Below are positions 60,731-64,000 of a DNA stretch of 64,000 nt, piece after piece. Both the position numbers and the translations under genes were made by a program. Below the pieces are notes generated by a model that was given only the letters and a program-made list of their open reading frames with translations, was not told where the DNA came from and did no database searches. How positions within the stretch are numbered: the stretch's first letter is position 1; the number at the start of each line of letters is the position of its first letter. The stretch comes from Tyto alba (Eukaryota; Chordata; Aves; Strigiformes; Tytonidae), in contig NW_024881276.1 in the NCBI RefSeq assembly GCF_018691265.1, forward strand, positions 3,410,001 through 3,474,000, written 5' to 3'.

Positions 60731-63700
60731 GCTGATTATATTAACTAGAATTAATACTGGACACGGTGCGTCACGTTATTCTGTTGGCTGACCATAAAGG
60801 TTAACCTTGAACATCCTGACCTAAGAAGTACTTTCCAATCTTACAGTCTGGAAAAGTTATTGCAGTTACTGTGCAGGATAATTCAGTGTGCTTCTGTTTG
60901 AAGGCAAATCCTTACGGGTGTACTTGCGAGGCTTTGGGAGGCTGACAGTCTCACGGTTCATTTTCATCTTTTGGGCAGTGACAAAGATCAAACAGGGGAT
61001 ACACCTTTTCTTTAGGTCCATTGATAGTTAAACTTCAGAATGGATTTTTTAGAGAAGATAAAAAAATCCAACAGGTTTTTTGTTCTACACATCACTCACA
61101 GAGGATATGAAAAGCCTTTGTAGACAGTTACTGTCCTTGTTTCTATATACCTAGAAAGAAATACACAAAAAACCAGGCATCTCCTGTACCTACATTTCCT
61201 ATATGAAGGAGTCAGTTCTTTTCTGTAACCCCTTTTCCACTATAAGTAATCTGCTGAGTATATCAGTTGGAGGGAATAATAAAACCATTTGCTGCTTTTG
61301 TTTTGGTTTGGGTTGGGTTTTTTACCCACTTGATGGTCTCTTCTTCCTCTTACAGTAACTTCTTTTTTCTCTCTTTAAAAAAAAAATCCCACACCTTAAT
61401 TTATTGCTAAAAGTTATTAGTGGTATTTTTTGCTCTCCACAAAGCCTAGGAAAGCCCAATATAGAAACTAGAAGAGAAAATGGAGAAGGGGAAAATAGGG
61501 ATGAGATATGCTTGGTTTTTTCTCTCTTCCCAGCAGTCCAACACTTACAACATCCATCCCTGCTTATATGGCTGTATTTCCACATTGTTTATAGCCAATG
61601 AACACAAGGATGAAAGGCATAAGTAAAGGGAGAGGAAAGAATTGCATAATTAACTTTTTAAATTAATTCATGACCCAGTTAAAAGGACAAGGAGGGGGTT
61701 ATTAATTAATTAAGGTGGGAGACCCTGTGGGCATGTGAGATTTAGAGAGTTTTAACTTACCAGCCAGGTTAAAAGGCTTTCTAAGGGTGTACTCAGCTCT
61801 TAGTGAATCTGGAATGCAGTTAATGCAAAAAGAAAAGGTGAAAATATATCGTGAAAGGTTTTTTCAAGGGGAATAAAAAGTCTAAAAAGACTGAAAATTA
61901 ATTAGAAGGAATCCTGACAATTGCTTCATCAGAATTTGAGAAAGTGCATAACTCAATTCTCAGCTTTTTAAAGCCTGTTTAGCTCTATTGAGCACAGTGG
62001 ATGCTTGGTGCTACAGAGATAGAGATTTGGTCACAAAATATATTTTCAAAGTCTTCCCAGGTCCTAAGAATTCCAGCAGAACTGATGGATTAATAGCTAT
62101 GGCAATAGAAGCAACAACAACTGATATTACTCTAGGTGAACTTTTTTTGACTCTCTGGAGACATTATAGACTCTCTTTGCAGATGTGGCAATTAATCAAA
62201 ACACATTTTAAATTGGCCACCGTTAGCTCCTTCTCTTCTCAGGCATCTGTGACTGCCAATGACCGTTCACAGTATATTTGTCTTTATTTCCTTAAGGGCA
62301 CGCATCACCCATGCCGCTTCTAGCACTTGTCCAGGTACCTCAGGGTAAAACTTAGAATCTCAGTGAGTTTAAGAAGTCCTTACATCCTGCCTTCTCTTCC
62401 TATTATCTTTCCTTATGTATCTTGGTGTCTTTAGGCTTTGAAGTCTTTAAAATCGGGGATAAACCTTCCATGAACTTCTGTCACAACCAAAATCAAATAT
62501 GCTAGTCCAAGAGTTATTTTATGATTTTATGAAAAGGAGTGTTCTTTCTCACTGATAGAATTTGAAGTGGATTGCATGGTTTACTGCTTATTTAGCTGGT
62601 CTCACATTTCAATCATCTAACGATATATATCAAGACTAATCGCTTTCAGTGGACTTTAAACGCCACCTTCTTTTGTTAGCTGATCATGTCTATGTGTCTC
62701 TGTCTCATCAGTCTTTGGCAAAATCTCAGTCACAGTTCAGATGTTGTCACAAAAGCTAATTATGCAGAAAATCTTTGCTTTTTCCCAGTTGACCACCTTG
62801 GAATATCAAAGATTAAAAAACCCCCAAACTAATAAACAAAATATGTCAGACAAAGTGATGTGAAAGTGTTACTACAAACCAGTTGAAAATTAGAGGGAAA
62901 AGAAAATTATGATCAGTAGAAACAGGTCACTGCTAATGGAATTTGGGTCTTTTTATACACAAAAAATGTCATACTAGCTGTGCTGTATTACTGTTCCCTA
63001 GGCAAGTAGCAATCTTCATTGCTTTATGATTCCCTTTTTCTTTATCATACTGCAGCATTTTGGTGTGAGAATTTTAAAATTAAATCTCCTTATTGTGCAG
63101 GCAGGATGTCCAGTTTTATTCTATCAAATGCCACAGAAACAAAGGGAACAATCCATTTTTCCTGATAGAAGCCAACAGTTCGTAAGAGGTTTGAGATGAG
63201 TGTAAGGATACAATTTGCCTAGAGAGTGCCTGAGGATCAAGACAACCTGACTTTCCACGGAATGAGTCTGTCAGCTGGCATCTTGCAGTAATTGCTTCCC
63301 ATGGCAGGACCTTACCAGCCGAGGGAGGACTGCTCTCGTCAACCCAAGAATCAATTTCTACAGTAGCTGAATGATAATTGTTTGCTAAGGCTCAGGGAAC
63401 TTGTTGCCAAGCCTGAAAAAGGGGCTGAAGCTATGATTGGCACTCATTAACCCGGGATTTGGATTTGATCATTTACCTTAGTAGAAGAATGTGTGGGGGT
63501 AAAGGAGGGAGAGGATTGCAAAATGTTCTTTTGTTTGGAAGAAACAAATGAGATCTACTGCAGAATGGGTATCTGAATGTCAAGCCTGAAACCATACCTG
63601 TCTTCACTCAAAGGGACCAAACAGCACGCACTAGGAGGTGATTTGAATGCTTTCCTTCAAGTAGAAACATCTCTTTGGAATTTTTTTCCCTCGTAGATAC

Positions 63701-64000
63701 CTCTGCTTGTGTGTTTTGTTCATTATCGTAAGTACATCCTGATGACTGATGTCCTGAAGTTAGATTGCTGAGTTACACAGCAAAGACAGTGGGAGAAGAC
63801 ACGCTAGAGGTCCAGCAGACTGAATTCCGACATCCAGAGTCAAGCTGGTGCTTTTCCAAGAGGCAATCACCACTGCCTATCCTCTGCTGCAGACATTTAT
63901 GCCCCGCTGCAGCTGACCCCAGCAACGTTAGCTGGACAGCTATGTGGGGCGTGTTCTGAACCTCACTAAATTATGCTTAATGCCAGTTATGATTGCCAGA
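60731..64000. other. Gene-free stretch to the window end
   Basis: About 3.3 kb. 61635-61990 contains repeated taattaa-type sites (for example ttattaattaattaagg at about 61700) and could be regulatory. 63280-63480 is also free of simple sequence and may be conserved. ORFs up to 111 codons (61988-62323) are unremarkable. Confidence 0.5.

Noticed and set aside
1..64000. CRISPR arrays, bacterial operons, phage or plasmid features, tRNA and rRNA genes
   Set aside because: No regularly spaced direct repeats, no Shine-Dalgarno-led ORF series, no cloverleaf or rRNA-like sequence seen. Base composition and repeats are those of a vertebrate nuclear genome.

Overview
The window looks like a gene-poor stretch of bird nuclear genome, intergenic or deep intronic. 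The best evidence is the repeat content. There are several CR1 LINE copies, including one with a readable reverse-transcriptase C-terminus. There are three long-terminal-repeat insertions of types typical of bird endogenous retroviruses, and faint relics of the old amniote SINE family MIR. No bacterial, phage or plasmid feature is present, and I found no convincing protein-coding exon, tRNA or rRNA. Assignment to birds rests on recognising these families by eye. The species cannot be named from this window.

Layout: 1-531 is the 3' end of a plus-strand CR1, cut by the window edge. 531-6790 is AT-rich unique-looking DNA with a 60-bp tandem duplication (about 4430) and a weak possible LINE relic (about 5640-5990). 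6792-7864 is a long solo LTR. 7865-18440 is mostly featureless, with MIR-like relics at 8891 and 11510/12085 and a conserved-looking block at 15290-15670. 18445-18688 is a 240-bp foldback hairpin. 20439-20712 is a very short LTR with a perfect 5-bp target duplication. 22030-22855 is a CR1 that joins an endonuclease fragment directly to a 3' end. 22856-35680 is unique DNA with microsatellites. 35680-37690 is an old minus-strand CR1-like LINE in two blocks. 37700-50620 is unique DNA with long A/T runs, a MIR relic and one unusually long ORF (48077-48997, probably chance). 50622-51456 is a minus-strand CR1 with RT remnants. 53764-54378 is a solo LTR related to the short one at 20439. The last 10 kb contains several AT-rich blocks that read like conserved non-coding (enhancer-type) DNA.

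There is no gene system to assemble. The most interesting items are the foldback element, the 274-bp LTR that lacks its TATA-to-U5 part yet has a clean target duplication, the internally deleted CR1 at 22 kb, and the candidate regulatory blocks. All family names are recognised from memory; RepeatMasker with an avian library and a whole-genome alignment would settle them.
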